NCBI RefSeq assembly: GCF_032362555.1
Contig: NC_083510.1
Coordinates: forward strand, 647,501 to 711,500
Direction of reading: 5' to 3'
Source of the DNA: Amyelois transitella
Taxonomy: Eukaryota; Arthropoda; Insecta; Lepidoptera; Pyralidae
DNA length: 64,000 nt
The position numbers were made by a program, and so were the translations under genes. Of the stretch, positions 34,401 through 43,798 are shown in pieces (within the stretch, counting starts at the first letter, position 1; every line of letters begins with the position of its first letter). Under the pieces are notes generated by a model. That model ran no database searches, was not told where the DNA came from, and was given only the letters and a program-made list of their open reading frames with translations.

Positions 34401-37400
34401 TAGATTCTCGTGTCACAATGTTCGCTCCCGTACTCCTCCGAACATCTTGACCAATTCTCATGTAATTTTGTGAGCATATTGAGTAGGTCTGAGAATCGGT
34501 CAACATCTATTTTTCATAATCCTTAGTGATAAGGGTTGTTCACCCTCAACATTTTTTTTTTAACTAGAAATTACTTAAAAATTATTTATATATGGCATAA
34601 CAACGTTTGCCTCGACAGCTAGTACAAACATAAAATTATGCCTTTTCTTCCGACTTTTCTGCATACTTTATCACTTCATTCACATGCATTCACTCTTCTT
34701 GCAAACTCGTCGGTTTGTTACTCCGTTTTTAATATATTAAATAATATAACGTAGGAATGAATGTCGTAAAAGGCGACTAAGGAATAGGCTTATGAAACTG
34801 GGCTTCCTGTTGTAGGTGATAGGCTAGCAACCTGTCATTATTGGAATCTCAATTTCATCATGAAGCCTGCTGAACAGCTGAACGTGGTCATTCAGTCTTT
34901 TTGAAACTGTTGGCTCTGTCTGTCCGCAACGGATATAGACGTGACTATATGTATGTATCTTACTACTACGTAGGACATATTTACATCATACCTACATACA
35001 TACATACATACATATAATCACGTCTATATCCCTTGCGGGGTAGACAGAGCCAACAGTCCTGAGCGGACTGATAGGCCACGTTCAGCTATTTGGCTTTAAC
35101 ATAGAATTGAGATTCAAATAGTGACAAGTTGCTAGCCTATCGCCTAAAAAAAGAATCTCAAGTTTGTAAGCCTATCCCTTAGTCGCCTTTTACGACATCC
35201 ATGGGAAAGAGATGGAGTGGTCCTATTCTTTTTTGTATTGGTGCCGGGAACCACACGGCATCATACCTACTATTCTATATTTGATTGGATTTGGTTTGCT
35301 CTAAAAATCAAGAAATCACAGTCCTCAATTCTTCACGATGTATCCTGATTGGACTGTTTCTGCACGTCTTCCCAATTTTCATCCCTGTGGAAACTCTAAG
35401 AAAAAATAGAAATCTTTCTTTTTATCACATATTTCTGCCATAAAGTGCCCCGAAGTGTTATTATAAGGGTGTTGATACACATAAATTCTCGCCGTTTACA
35501 AAACTTGGCCACTTAAAAGCAAAAAACTTATAAATTTAAGTTTAAAACTCAACTCGTAAACGTTGGTTAACCAACTTTTAATTTATAAGACTTGCTTGCC
35601 AAGTAAGGAGTTTGTAACACAAGTTTTGTTGTATCTAATTCTGTCGTTCAGTGACCCAAAATATGAAATTAAGTTTGGTAAACAAATATTGCGAAATATT
35701 AAAGAACTTGAACGTGGGACCATTTTCCTTAATACATACACACATATACATATAATCACGCCTATATCCGTTACGGGGTACACAGAGCCAACAGTCTTGA
35801 AAAGACTGATAGGCCACGTTTAGCTGTTAAAGATAGAATTGAGATTCAAATAGTGACAGGTTGCTAGTCTGTCGCCTTTAAGTTTATAAGCCTATCCATC
35901 AGTCGCCTTTTACGACATCCATGGGGAAAGAGATGGAGTGGTCCTATCCTTTCTTTTCTGATGGTGCTGGAATCCACACGGCACTTCATTTTCTTTAATG
36001 GCTTAGATTAATATAATAAAGTTGATTCCACAGTGCCATATCACACTTGAATGTTAAACGTTATAATTTTTAACGATACAAAGTAAGTTAACGCAAGTGT
36101 CTTAAACAACTCCTTAACATTTCAATTAACTTTGAAATGTTTATGTACCACAATGTACCTACTTATAAGCAGTAACTGTAATTCAACTAACGTATTTTAT
36201 GATCAATATACATATGTATATTATAATACAGTAAAAAGTTTTGTCTGTACATTATATATTATAACGATGAAGAAATAGTAACTGAGCATAAATTAAAAAA
36301 GAAATGTCTGTCTGTTTGTATGTTTGTTTGTACACGCAAATCTCCGGAATTACTTAACGGATTTGAATGAAAAATTGTCGATCGAAATGACGTCTTAACA
36401 AAAGTTGTTCAACCTGATAAGCATTTTCTGTTGGCGAATAAAAATGGAAGATCTGGATCATGTGATGAAGAAGCCAAAGGGACCAGCTACTCTGTAATAT
36501 GTACCGAAATTTGAGTGAATATAATAACCTTTACCTTCGTATTTCCAATAACACGCAAACGGTGTCGCGGGCGTCAACTTGTACTTAATAAATATTTCGA
36601 ATTAAATTGAAACAACTGTATTTATCCTGATAACATAAACAGCAGTTGTATAACCGTACAAATAATTATAATTCGGCTTAATTATTATAGCTAACGCTCA
36701 TTATAGCCGAAATATATAATTAAGACTATATTACTGATGTAATAAATTATTATAAATCTGTTGGCAATGTTCCCCGAAATTAAGTCAATAATATGTAGGT
36801 ACCTGCCTATATCAAAAATTATATTGGCAACACATTTTTTTTTTATGTTTATTTTAGTTATGTCTTCAAAAAAAACCATTTCTTAAAGTTTTTCGTAACA
36901 TTAACATTGAGCAAAGTTTGTTATTTTTTCTTTTCAGATAAAGTGCTTGGCAACATGAAAGGTGTTATAGCTGACAGCGACTGTTATGAGAGGTGCGATT
37001 ATACGCAGTACGATACAGATGTAAAATACACACAGCAACGTAGGAGATTCGAGTACGTTTTTATCATTTGCCGAGTCAAAATAAAGTGCCGTGTGGTTCC
37101 CGGCACCAATAAAAAAAAAAAGAATAGGACCACTCCATCTCGTTCGCATGGATGTCGTAAAAGGCGACTAAGGGACAGGTTTATATAATTACTTGGGATT
37201 GTTTCTTTTGACATACATAGACTGATAGGCCACGCTCAGCTGTTTGGCTTAGTGATAGAATTGAGATTCAAATAGTGACAGGTTGCTAGCCCATCGCCTA
37301 AAAGAGGAATACCAAGTTCATAAGCGTATCCCTTAGTCGCCTTTTACGACAACCGTGGGAAAAAGATTGAGTGGTCCTATTCTTTTTTGTAATGGTGCCG

Positions 37401-38599
37401 GGAACCACTCGGCACTACATACATACATACATATAATCTCTTCTTTATCCCCTGCGGGGCAGACCGAGGCAACAATATTGAAATGACCGAAAGTGGCCAC
37501 GTTCAGCTGTTTGGCTCTGTTTAAAAATGTATTGTTAATTGACACATTGGCCGCTTACAGAAAAGTTACAGTTTTATGTATCGAAAAAGTACGATCGCCT
37601 TTTGTTATTTTTTTAACACAACAACGATTTAAGACGAATTGAAGTTAGGATTATTTTTATGTTTTTAAGTTTTTTATTTATAGTTTTTTTTTTATTTTTA
37701 CCAACACACAGTATTTTATTTTGTTTTTTTTATTTATTTAATGATAGAATTGAGATTCAAATACCTATCTCTCACCTCTCCAGAGAGGTGAGGACGCAAC
37801 CGGGAATAAAGCCAGGAGGAATAAGACTTATTACTCTATTTGCATACCTCTGTCTGTTTGCGATTTTCTTTATTTCACTAATGAACATACTTATTTCTCT
37901 GTAGTGAAGTGAGTGAAGGCTTCGCAAAGATTAACGTGCACTTTGGTGACAATATCTGTATGAAATACAGGCGTGAGGTGCTTTACACGTGGGATCAAGT
38001 ACTAGGTAAGTACTATAAGTAGCTAGAACTCATAACTATTACCAGGGTATGTTACTAATAGTAAAAATAAGAATAATGAAACTCAGAAGTTGTAGAAAGT
38101 CTGGAATGAGCCTATACCTGACCCGACCGCCATCAACTGTGGCAACATTTTGTGTGACTTACATACATACATACATATAATCACGTCTATATCCCTTGCG
38201 GGGTAAACAGAGCCTACAGCCGTTTGTGTGACCTCCTCTTCTGAATTATGTCTAATTCTGTAAAGATGTTGATATGCAACATTTTCCTGTATTTTTTCTT
38301 TTCTTGAAAATGATAATTTGTATAAGGAATACAAATTATCATTTATTTGTTAACTTGTAATATTATTTCTCTTTACAGCAAATTTAGGAGGAATTTTCGG
38401 CCTCTGCCTTGGCGGCTCCATTATAAGTTTAATAGAACTAATATGGTTGATATTTGACCTGCTACTTAACGCAGTGAGAAACTTCCTTACGAAGAATGTG
38501 AATTCGAGGAAAAACTCAGAAAAAAAGCATCAGAAATTAATGAAAATTAAGACGATATCCAGCAAAGATTTTAACAGCAAATATAAATTTACTCATTAA
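22413..38599 (+). CDS. DEG/ENaC (pickpocket-type) sodium channel subunit, gene 1; 5' end not found
   Basis: Exons read by eye: 22413-22620, 23297-23403, 26947-27100, 28555-28685, 29335-29455, 31850-32011, 32541-32640, 34075-34146, 36938-37052, 37905-38005, 38379-38599 (stop). All junctions are GT-AG and phases agree, giving about 496 residues. Seen: a cytoplasmic KEYSKNCSLHGFYYF motif, TM1 (about residues 34-58), VPFPAVAIC just after it, the cysteine-rich extracellular domain (CSWRSKMHNC, TYCCQF, SRGC, CGCIPY), VHFGDNICMKYRREVLYTW before TM2, and the pore segment GGIFGLCLGGSIISLIEL with the G-x-S selectivity filter. The C-terminal tail is short and basic. DEG/ENaC subunits form trimeric amiloride-sensitive cation channels in the plasma membrane; insect members serve taste, touch, pheromone or osmotic sensing, but which role applies here cannot be told. 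The first visible exon has no usable ATG before TM1, so a short upstream exon is missing. Two conserved cysteines are replaced (see findings). The exon 8 borders are the least certain: its donor is GTCAGT. Confidence 0.92.
22657..22922 (+). repeat. SINE-1 in intron 1 of channel gene 1
   Basis: Full length, starting 36 bp after the exon border at 22620. Confidence 0.88.
22985..23100 (+). repeat. SINE-3 head in intron 1 of channel gene 1
   Basis: tRNA-like B box gcacaggttcgaatcccacc and the following gaaaacattgtgatc. Confidence 0.75.
23422..23684 (-). repeat. SINE-1 in intron 2 of channel gene 1
   Basis: Full length; its tail begins about 20 bp after the exon 2 donor at 23404. A tail fragment of the same family lies at 24010-24070. 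Confidence 0.85.
24318..25638 (-). mobile_element. mariner transposon, apparently intact copy (1321 bp)
   Basis: Imperfect terminal repeats (left CTACTCTGTCAAGAAAGTAG; right end read inward CATTCAGTCAGAAAAGTAT) lie between two TA dinucleotides (24316-24317 and 25639-25640). The flanks rejoin into one SINE-2 copy (gatacta-TA-ttttat), which fixes the borders exactly. The element sits in intron 2 of channel gene 1, on the opposite strand. Confidence 0.95.
24370..25443 (-). CDS. mariner transposase, full-length open frame
   Basis: 357 codons from ATG at 25441-25443 (MDKNIEQR). The frame is open for 25 more codons upstream, but that part is hydrophobic and unlike mariner N-termini. N-terminal helix-turn-helix DNA-binding region with GRPS linker (about residues 60-75). 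Catalytic DDE/D domain: TGDETWVYEFD, then HHDNAPSHKA, then YSPDMAPADFFLF. The spacing between the second and third Asp is 34, the DD34D signature of mariner. Length is slightly above the usual roughly 345 residues. Cut-and-paste transposition at TA sites is established for the family. No stop or frameshift is seen, so it may encode active protein. It does not belong to the host channel gene around it. Confidence 0.95.
   Translation of the reverse strand: MDKNIEQRVCLKFCIANGISCSESLKMLQKAYGESTLSKTRAYEWYKAFKSGRDVMEDLPRSGRPSTSATEVNIAKVKEIVTENPHSTLREIATELSVSHESIRTILTNNLGMKHVAARLVPKDLNFFQKLNRMRVAEDMLERVNSDPTFMKRIVTGDETWVYEFDMQTSQQASEWRLPTEPKPKKPRQSRSKVKVMLTVFFDYRGVVHSEFLPEGQTVNKEYYLSVMRRLREQIRRKRPDFWKENSWILHHDNAPSHKAIIVNEFLTKHSTNTIEQPPYSPDMAPADFFLFPKLKLPLRGTRFQSVEDIKENSRRELTSIPETAFKKCFDDWIVRWRKCIVSKGAYFEGDNINLDE
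25978..26255 (+). repeat. SINE-1 in intron 2 of channel gene 1
   Basis: From taccgtgtggttccccgcat to the tail catatgtatgtag. Confidence 0.82.
26690..26936 (+). repeat. SINE-1 ending 10 bp before exon 3 of channel gene 1
   Basis: The tail atgtatgtat runs to about 26936 and the exon begins at 26947, leaving only tcttcatttag as non-repeat acceptor sequence. Confidence 0.85.
27392..27416. repeat. Interstitial telomere-type repeat (CCTAA)n
   Basis: taacctaacctaacctaacc followed by taag, four to five units of the insect telomere repeat TTAGG in reverse, in intron 3 of channel gene 1. Confidence 0.85.
28025..28265 (-). repeat. SINE-1 in intron 3 of channel gene 1
   Basis: From catacatatggtcacgtcta to gggaaccacacgcc. 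Confidence 0.85.
28346..28446 (+). repeat. LINE-1 3' end with (ATGT)n tail
   Basis: Carries the last codons of the LINE protein (EAKEVCRDRGKWKEVVSAYPSGKEA, split here as 28350-28424), the TGA stop, a very short 3' UTR (TTTT) and then ATGTATGTATGTAT. It defines the LINE 3' end that SINE-1 resembles. Confidence 0.8.
28531..28554 (+). promoter_or_regulatory. (TC)n tract forming the exon 4 acceptor of channel gene 1
   Basis: tctctctctctctctctttc then the AG at 28553-28554. A dinucleotide microsatellite serves as the polypyrimidine tract. Confidence 0.8.
28700..28855 (+). repeat. TGACGTCA-core repeat in intron 4 of channel gene 1
   Basis: ttattgacgtcacataactt, accgcttccaaagagcatgt, gaagcggcggaacaaactac; preceded by a short tagaa-rich stretch. 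Confidence 0.7.
28855..29060 (-). repeat. SINE-1, 5'-truncated, in intron 4 of channel gene 1
   Basis: The tail joins directly to the TGACGTCA-core repeat at 28745-28855; it stops at gaaagagatggagt. Confidence 0.8.
29489..29751 (+). repeat. SINE-1 in intron 5 of channel gene 1
   Basis: Full length. TTATTAATTTTATT occurs on both sides (about 29472 and 29752), a probable duplication with a few extra bases at the 5' end. Confidence 0.85.
29862..30940. other. AT-rich intron sequence of channel gene 1, nothing recognised
   Basis: Over 1 kb without a known repeat or open frame, the longest such run in this intron. Confidence 0.55.
30944..31028 (+). repeat. LINE-1 3' end fragment
   Basis: Same 3' terminal sequence as 28346-28446, from gcgaaggaag-type codons through the stop, ending ttttatgaatgta. 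Confidence 0.75.
31141..31462 (+). pseudogene. LINE-1: reverse-transcriptase C-terminal remnant (RTE-like)
   Basis: Reads as the C-terminal end of a LINE protein: LSMIRECCDVKENVVTGIEK, GRLRWFGHVERMD, an in-frame TAA at 31242-31244, then NRLTKQIYKESVEGKVG, GRPRRTYLDQIKDDMAKG, RRACMKRVMNVDEAKELC, RDRGKWK. The motif series WFGHVERM...GRPR...DR.KW is typical of the C-terminus of RTE/CR1-type LINE polymerases. The copy is cut off at 31462 and carries at least one stop. The reverse-transcriptase catalytic core itself is not in the window. Confidence 0.85.
31494..31752 (-). repeat. SINE-1 in intron 5 of channel gene 1
   Basis: Full length, 98 bp before exon 6. Confidence 0.85.
32100..32470. repeat. 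SINE-1 (+, 32100-32341), expanded TATG tail, SINE-1 tail (-, 32408-32470)
   Basis: The tail has grown into about 75 bp of TATATG/TATG units (32341-32415), which runs into a reversed SINE-1 tail fragment. Confidence 0.8.
32667..32880 (-). repeat. LINE-1 3' end fragment, in intron 7 of channel gene 1
   Basis: Reverse complement of the LINE-1 tail: tacatacataaaatcacgcc, then the codons for SGKEA and upstream residues, running into a decayed end with cctgacctgaccc. Confidence 0.75.
33070..33410 (+). repeat. SINE-3, near complete, in intron 7 of channel gene 1
   Basis: B box gcgcaggttcgaatcccacc, then gaggaaacctgcacattcag, to the end gccaggacgaataagaag. Confidence 0.82.
33467..33730 (+). repeat. 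SINE-1, full length, 11 bp duplication
   Basis: Flanked by ATACATGAAGT at 33456-33466 and 33731-33741. In intron 7 of channel gene 1. Confidence 0.9.
33802..33990 (-). repeat. SINE-1, 5'-truncated, in intron 7 of channel gene 1
   Basis: From catacatacatatggtcacg to caagtttgtaagcc. Confidence 0.8.
34190..34625. repeat. Helitron-like fragments in intron 8 of channel gene 1
   Basis: aaaactagctgacccggcaa begins one piece (34190-34400). ttctcgtgtcacaatgttcg to gcctcgacagctagt forms the other (34405-34623). Confidence 0.55.
34755..34965 (+). repeat. SINE-1, 5'-truncated, in intron 8 of channel gene 1
   Basis: Starts at the atgtcgtaaaaggcgactaa region and ends in atgtatgtat. Confidence 0.78.
34996..35259 (-). 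repeat. SINE-1, full length, 11 bp duplication
   Basis: Flanked by ATCATACCTAC at 34985-34995 and 35260-35270. In intron 8 of channel gene 1. Confidence 0.92.
35730..35985 (-). repeat. SINE-1 in intron 8 of channel gene 1
   Basis: From acatatacatataatcacgc to ggaatccacacggcac. Confidence 0.8.
35990..36930. other. AT-rich intron 8 sequence of channel gene 1
   Basis: Mostly unassigned. 36296-36560 (tgtctgtctgtttgtatgtt ... acacgcaaacggtgtcgcgg) looks like another Helitron-like or LINE fragment. Confidence 0.5.
37088..37512. repeat. SINE-1 cluster with inverted pair in intron 9 of channel gene 1
   Basis: A + strand 5' half (37088-37205) faces a - strand copy (37216-37416), then another - strand tail half (37418-37512). 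The first begins 35 bp after the exon 9 donor. Confidence 0.8.
37770..37832 (+). repeat. SINE-3 tail in intron 9 of channel gene 1
   Basis: cctctccagagaggtgagga to gccaggaggaataag; 73 bp before exon 10. Confidence 0.7.
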
Positions 38600-38799
38600 A
38601 ATATTGAAAACACATTTAAGTTTTTTGTTCTAATTTATTGAAATAGCTTTAACTTGCAGCTTCGCCCGCATAAAAATAGCACCACCTATTCGCGCGAATT
38701 TAGCGCCACCTGCTTATTGGCAACATGCCACATATCCTACGGGAACTATAGTTTTTTACCTGGGTGAAAAAGATCATAAGCTCTCCTCCATAGTCCTTC

Positions 38800-39140
38800 T
38801 TCCTCCTGGCTTTAGTCCCTGTTACAATCTCACTACTCTGGAGAAGAGTCCGGGGTATGATTTTGACCATGGATACTGGATTGGGTAGAGTCAGATTTTT
38901 ACACGAAGCTACTCCTGCCTGACCTCCAGCGAACTTTACAAGTATACCCAACCCGTATTGGATCGATCATGGTTAACAACATCCAGTTGCCTGAATATGC
39001 CAGGTTTCCTCACGATGTTTTCCCTCACCGTAATTTTATTCGATTAGTATTCAAAATAGTTATTGGTACACAGCCGAAGTGAGATTCGAACCTGTGCCCT
39101 TTTGGGCCACACGCATTTTGACCAGGCACATTACCGATTC
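38800..39140 (-). repeat. SINE-3, near complete, just downstream of channel gene 1
   Basis: cttcctcctggctttagtcc at the left and the head gagattcgaacctgtgccc at the right. Confidence 0.82.
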
Positions 39141-39474
39141 GACCAACTACTCTCAGTCATCAAGATACGAAATATCATATTGCGTTGTGACTACACAATT
39201 ACGTCAAGAGCCACATATGGACATATTACTAAACTTTTCCCCTATGTTGTAGTTTTGTGGTTAATGTTTACGGTCACGTTTGTCTTACACGTTTGAGTTT
39301 CTGCGTTACGACTTGCCAAACAATATTACATACCTACGTCGTATGATGAAAACTTGGCGTTATATTCTCAAGCAGAATACTCATACTTGATTACATTTAC
39401 AGCTGTTGACTTCAAAGTTCGGAGTCTGCTATAAATAACAGCAAGACATTTTTGATGGTACTATATGAGTATTG

Positions 39475-39575
39475 TACCGTGTGGTTGCCGGCTCCAATAG
39501 AAAAAAGAATAGGACCACTCCATCTTTCCCGTGGATGTCGTAAAAGGCTACTAAGGGATAGGCTTATAAACTTAT
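39475..39575 (+). repeat. SINE-1 5' half
   Basis: From taccgtgtggttgccggctc to ggcttataaactt. Confidence 0.75.
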
Positions 39576-39954
39576 CAAAGAAACCAACAGCAATGACACA
39601 AAAATAAATTTCAACGTATATAGTAAAGCCAATTGAAGGTATAATACGTATGTATGTATTGTATTGTAATATTTCTCCGAAATTAGTGACATTTCGACGG
39701 TTCTCTGTTGTCAAGGATAAAAATATTTTTCCATAATCGTCTTGTGTCCAAAAGTTGGTAGTAAGTGATGCTTTATGTCCTGTGATAACTGATTACAGAA
39801 AAGGTTTTACATATTCTATCCTATAAATTAATATCTCACAAACTTGTAGGAAAATTACTTAATAACATAATCAGCCCAATTAATTAAGTAATTAACTGAA
39901 AAAAGTAATTATATTACGGATAAAGTGAATATTACTGAACAAAGATAAAACATT

Positions 39955-40214
39955 ACATACATACATACATATAGTCACGTCTATATCCTTTGCGGGGTAG
40001 ACAGAGCGAACAGTCTTGAAAAGCCTGAATGGGTTTAGCTATTTGGCTTAATGATAGAATTGAGATTCAAATAGTGACAGGTTGCTAGCCCATCGCCTAA
40101 ATAAGAATCCCAAGTTTGTAAGCCTATCCCTTTGTCGCCTTTTACGACATCCATGGGAAAGAGATGGAGTGGTCCTATTCTTTTTTGTATTGGTGCCGGG
40201 AACCATACGACACT
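39955..40214 (-). repeat. SINE-1, full length
   Basis: From catacatacatacatatagt to gggaaccatacgacac. Confidence 0.85.
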
Positions 40215-40693
40215 GTATAAATAAATTATTTATATTACGGATAAAATGAATATTACCAAAGCTGCTAATAAAACATTTTTGATGAAAATAAATTAAACAA
40301 GCTGCAAAGTTCACGAATTGCCAATATTTCAATAGAATTATTGATGGTCAACGTTGATTAATTGATGTAATTATCGCAAAAAGGCAAATTTAAACAAAAT
40401 TATCTACTGTTTATTCTGAAAATGAGGTAAACAATATATCAGCCGGGCAAACAAATCATGAACCGTCTTGGAGATAAATGCCTAGAGAGGACAATTACAA
40501 CCATAGCCGGTATTACACGTACGTTATAAAGAAATTTAACGAAACGTTGTGAAATGATTAAGCAAAATAATTTCATTTTCATAAACTAAATATGAAGAAT
40601 TTTTAATGATTTAGTTATTGGTGCTTTCGTACTGTCGTTTTACTATATTTTATTACCGATACCAATAAATAACTTAGATATTAAAATAAAAAT

Positions 40694-41300
40694 CATACAT
40701 ATAATCACGTCTACATATATCCCTTGCAGGATAGACAGTACCAACAGTCTTGAAAATACTGATAGGCAACGTTCAGCTATTTGGCTTAATGATAGAATTG
40801 AGATTTAAATACTACGACTAGCATGTCGATGGACAATCACTTGATGAGAAACTTGTTCGTCAAAGTTTCAGTGTGTATGAACATTGAGTAATATTACTCC
40901 GCAAACTCCGCGTTGACACAACGTTATTTCAGTTACTAATTCCTTAAAAAACTTGAATGTCACCTCTATTCCAATAAACTCAAGAACTCATAGCAATCCG
41001 TATCAGAATTTTGTGTTGACTCAATGACGCGCCTTTAATCAGAGACGTGACAGAGTGGCGTCAATATTGATCAATTAAGGCGAGAAAAATATGTAAAGAC
41101 TAGCTCGTGATAAAAATAATAATATTCTTAATCTCTTTCCCATGGATGTCGTAAATGGCGACTAAGGGATAGGCTTACAAACTTGGGATTCTCAATTCCA
41201 TCATTAAGCCAAATAGCTGAACGTGGCCATTCAGTCTTTTCAAGACTATTGGCTCTGTTTACCCGGCAAGGGATATAGACGTGACCATATGTATGTATGT
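40694..41300. repeat. SINE-1 fragments (-, 40694-40808; +, 41127-41300)
   Basis: The first is a tail half. The second starts at aatctctttcccatggatgt and lacks the internal 70 bp. The sequence between is unassigned. A further tail piece lies at 41430-41510 (-). Confidence 0.75.
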
Positions 41301-41559
41301 AGAAGCGAATATTGGTCTATACAACTAACCTAACCTTCCTACCCCAGCTTAATGCCATGGTAACACTCAATGACCATTCATGAATGGGCGATTCACTATT
41401 GTTGCTTTCCCTTACCATATGGCTAATACATTAAATCAAGTCTATATCCCTTGCGGGGTAGTCAGAGCCAACAGTCTTGAAAAGACAGATAGCATGTTCA
41501 GCTGTTTGGAATATGGCTATTATTCAAATGTATGCAACTCGGAAGAAACATTTATGTAG

Positions 41560-41745
41560 GTACGCTGTGGTTGTAAAAGATAGCAGCCGTTTCTATCGCG
41601 CGAAAAACAATCATTCTCCCGTTATAAAATGCGAAAGGGCGATAGTATATCGCGCGATAAAAACAGAGTCGCGCCTGTCATGTTACAAAGGCAGGTTCCT
41701 TGTGACAGGAACACTACAAGTCGACTACTTAAGTAATAATAAATA
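41560..41745 (+). repeat. CG-rich patch repeated at 45485-45560
   Basis: tatcgcgcgataaaaacaga, gtcgcgcctgtcatgttaca; the copy at 45485-45560 reads tttcgcgcgatgaaaacggc, gtcgcgcgtgccatacaac. Unusual CpG content for this region. Confidence 0.55.
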
Positions 41746-42389
41746 ATAATAATAAAAAATAATCGTTTATTTTTCTCTCAACTTATTAATAGTAAGTATA
41801 CATAATTCAGCTTATGGCAATATCTAAATTAAGTCGAGAGAACTGGTGCCTGAGATAGGTGGGTATAACCCTCCTGTGTTACAGGTCACTATGCTAAACA
41901 GTTTATATAGTCGCCGCTAAGGTTGTATGAGAGAAAAGAAAGAACAGTTAAGTGACATTCCAATTCTCTTTATATCCAGATTTCAACTTTGCAAAATTAT
42001 TGCCCAAAATTAATTCGCAAATCTCGTAAACAAACCCATTTGCATATGCGATCCCTTCGTGGAATTATTTATCAAATGAAATTCCTCATGTAAATTAATG
42101 GAAATCGAGAGGCTGTGCCTTTAAAAACGGGACGTATTTCAAATTTCCTACTCATATTTACTAACTTTATATACACACAAAATATATGTACCTATAATTC
42201 AATTAATATGAGTGAGGATCCTCTGCAAAGGTTGCGGAGATCAGACGAAAGTCACTTTGTTTTTTAATCCAGGATCATCAGACTAACGCATGGACGAAGA
42301 AAATAATAAAAATACACTAGTCACTACGCCGAGCTTGCATGAAGAGAGTTATACCGGTGAAAAAAGAAAATCATGTAAGTATAGAAGAT

Positions 42390-42658
42390 TTCGAAATAAT
42401 ATCTATACTATAAAGCTGAAAAGTTTGTTTATTTGTTTGAACGCGCTAATCTCAGGAAGTACTGGTTCGAATTAAAAAAATCTTCTTGTGTTGAATAGAC
42501 TATTTATCGAGGAAGGCTTTAGGTTATATAACATCACGCTGCAACTATTAGGAGCGAAGAAATAATGGAAAATGAAAAATACGGGGAAAATTATTCACCC
42601 TTATGGGCTTCAATGATGCCCAAAATTACTATGCGGACGGAGTCACGGGTACAGCTAA
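42390..42658 (+). repeat. Short element (Helitron-like termini)
   Basis: tatactataaagctgaaaag through ggttatataacatcacgctg to gggtacagctaa. It is the reverse-oriented relative of 18727-18990. Confidence 0.6.
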
Positions 42659-42841
42659 TCACTACATAGTATAAAACAAAGTCTCTATTTTAGTCTGTTT
42701 GTCTGTATGCTTAAATCTTTAAAATTACGCAACGGATTTTGATGCGGTTTTTTGTAACAGGTAGAGTGATTCAAGAGGAAGGTTTTTATGTATAATTTTT
42801 TCCGAATTTTGCACCCGTGCGAAGCCGGGGCGGGTCGCTAG
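42659..42841 (+). repeat. 183 bp Helitron-like element, copy 2
   Basis: Same termini as 19623-19805. It directly follows another element (42390-42658) that ends in CTAA. Confidence 0.72.
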
Positions 42842-43167
42842 TAATGAAATAAAATAATACTTGTATCGATACTGTTATAGACAGTTTGAGTAGAATTTAA
42901 TTGGCATCTAAATGGATTCGGAATTTTTTGACATTAATTTACTTTGATTGAATCGGACTTTGCTTTTATCATCATTGGAACGAGTAAACTTTCATAAACT
43001 TTAATTGTATTTCAATTACAGCTACCATTTTAATGGAATCGTAGAACTAGACATAACTTCGATTGACTTTGATCATTTTTGTGTTATCAGTGGAAATATA
43101 AATTGATAAGTGGCTAGAATTTTTTTCTGGTAAGGTTTTGGGCTAATTTATGAAATTATATGGAACA

Positions 43168-43395
43168 TGCATACATAATGGTCACGACTATATCCCTTGC
43201 GGGGAAGACAGAGCCAATAGTCTTCAAAAGACTGAATGGCCACGTTCAGCTATTTGGCTTAATGATAGAATTGAGATTCAAATAGTGACAGATTGCTGGC
43301 CCATCGCCTAGAAGAATCCCAAGTTTGTAAGCCTATCCCTTACCGCCTTTTACGACATCTACGGGAAAGAGATGGAATGGTCCTATTCTTAGGAA
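43168..43395 (-). repeat. SINE-1 upstream of channel gene 2
   Basis: From catacataatggtcacgact to atggaatggtcctattctt. Confidence 0.8.
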
Positions 43396-43727
43396 TGGTG
43401 AAACATAAGATAAAATATAATAAAGCAATAAAAATGTAATACCCAAATTACTCCTATAATTGTGTCTGACATGCATTTTAGCAAAATTGATGTTAATGGC
43501 TCACGCGAATTTAATTTGACAAATTCCACGGGAACTATCGATTTTGCTGGGATAAAAAATATCGTATAACCTTCTTTTAACTTTTAATTATCGATATACG
43601 CAAAATTTCAAGAAGATTGGTTCAATAGATAACGCGTGGAGACACAACAAACAAACAAATAAACTTTCTTATTTATAATATAATAAGAATTATCTTTGTT
43701 TTAATTCATTTGATTTTAGATTAATTC

Positions 43728-43782
43728 ATACATTCATATATAATCACGTCTATATCCCTCGCAGGGTAGGCAGACGTCCAAC
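43728..43782 (-). repeat. SINE-1 tail abutting the start exon of channel gene 2
   Basis: catacattcatatataatca followed by cgtctatatccctcgcaggg; the similarity stops about 17 bp before the ATG at 43799. It supplies acceptor-like CAG sites. Confidence 0.75.
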
Positions 43783-43798
43783 TGTTCCGCTGTTGATC

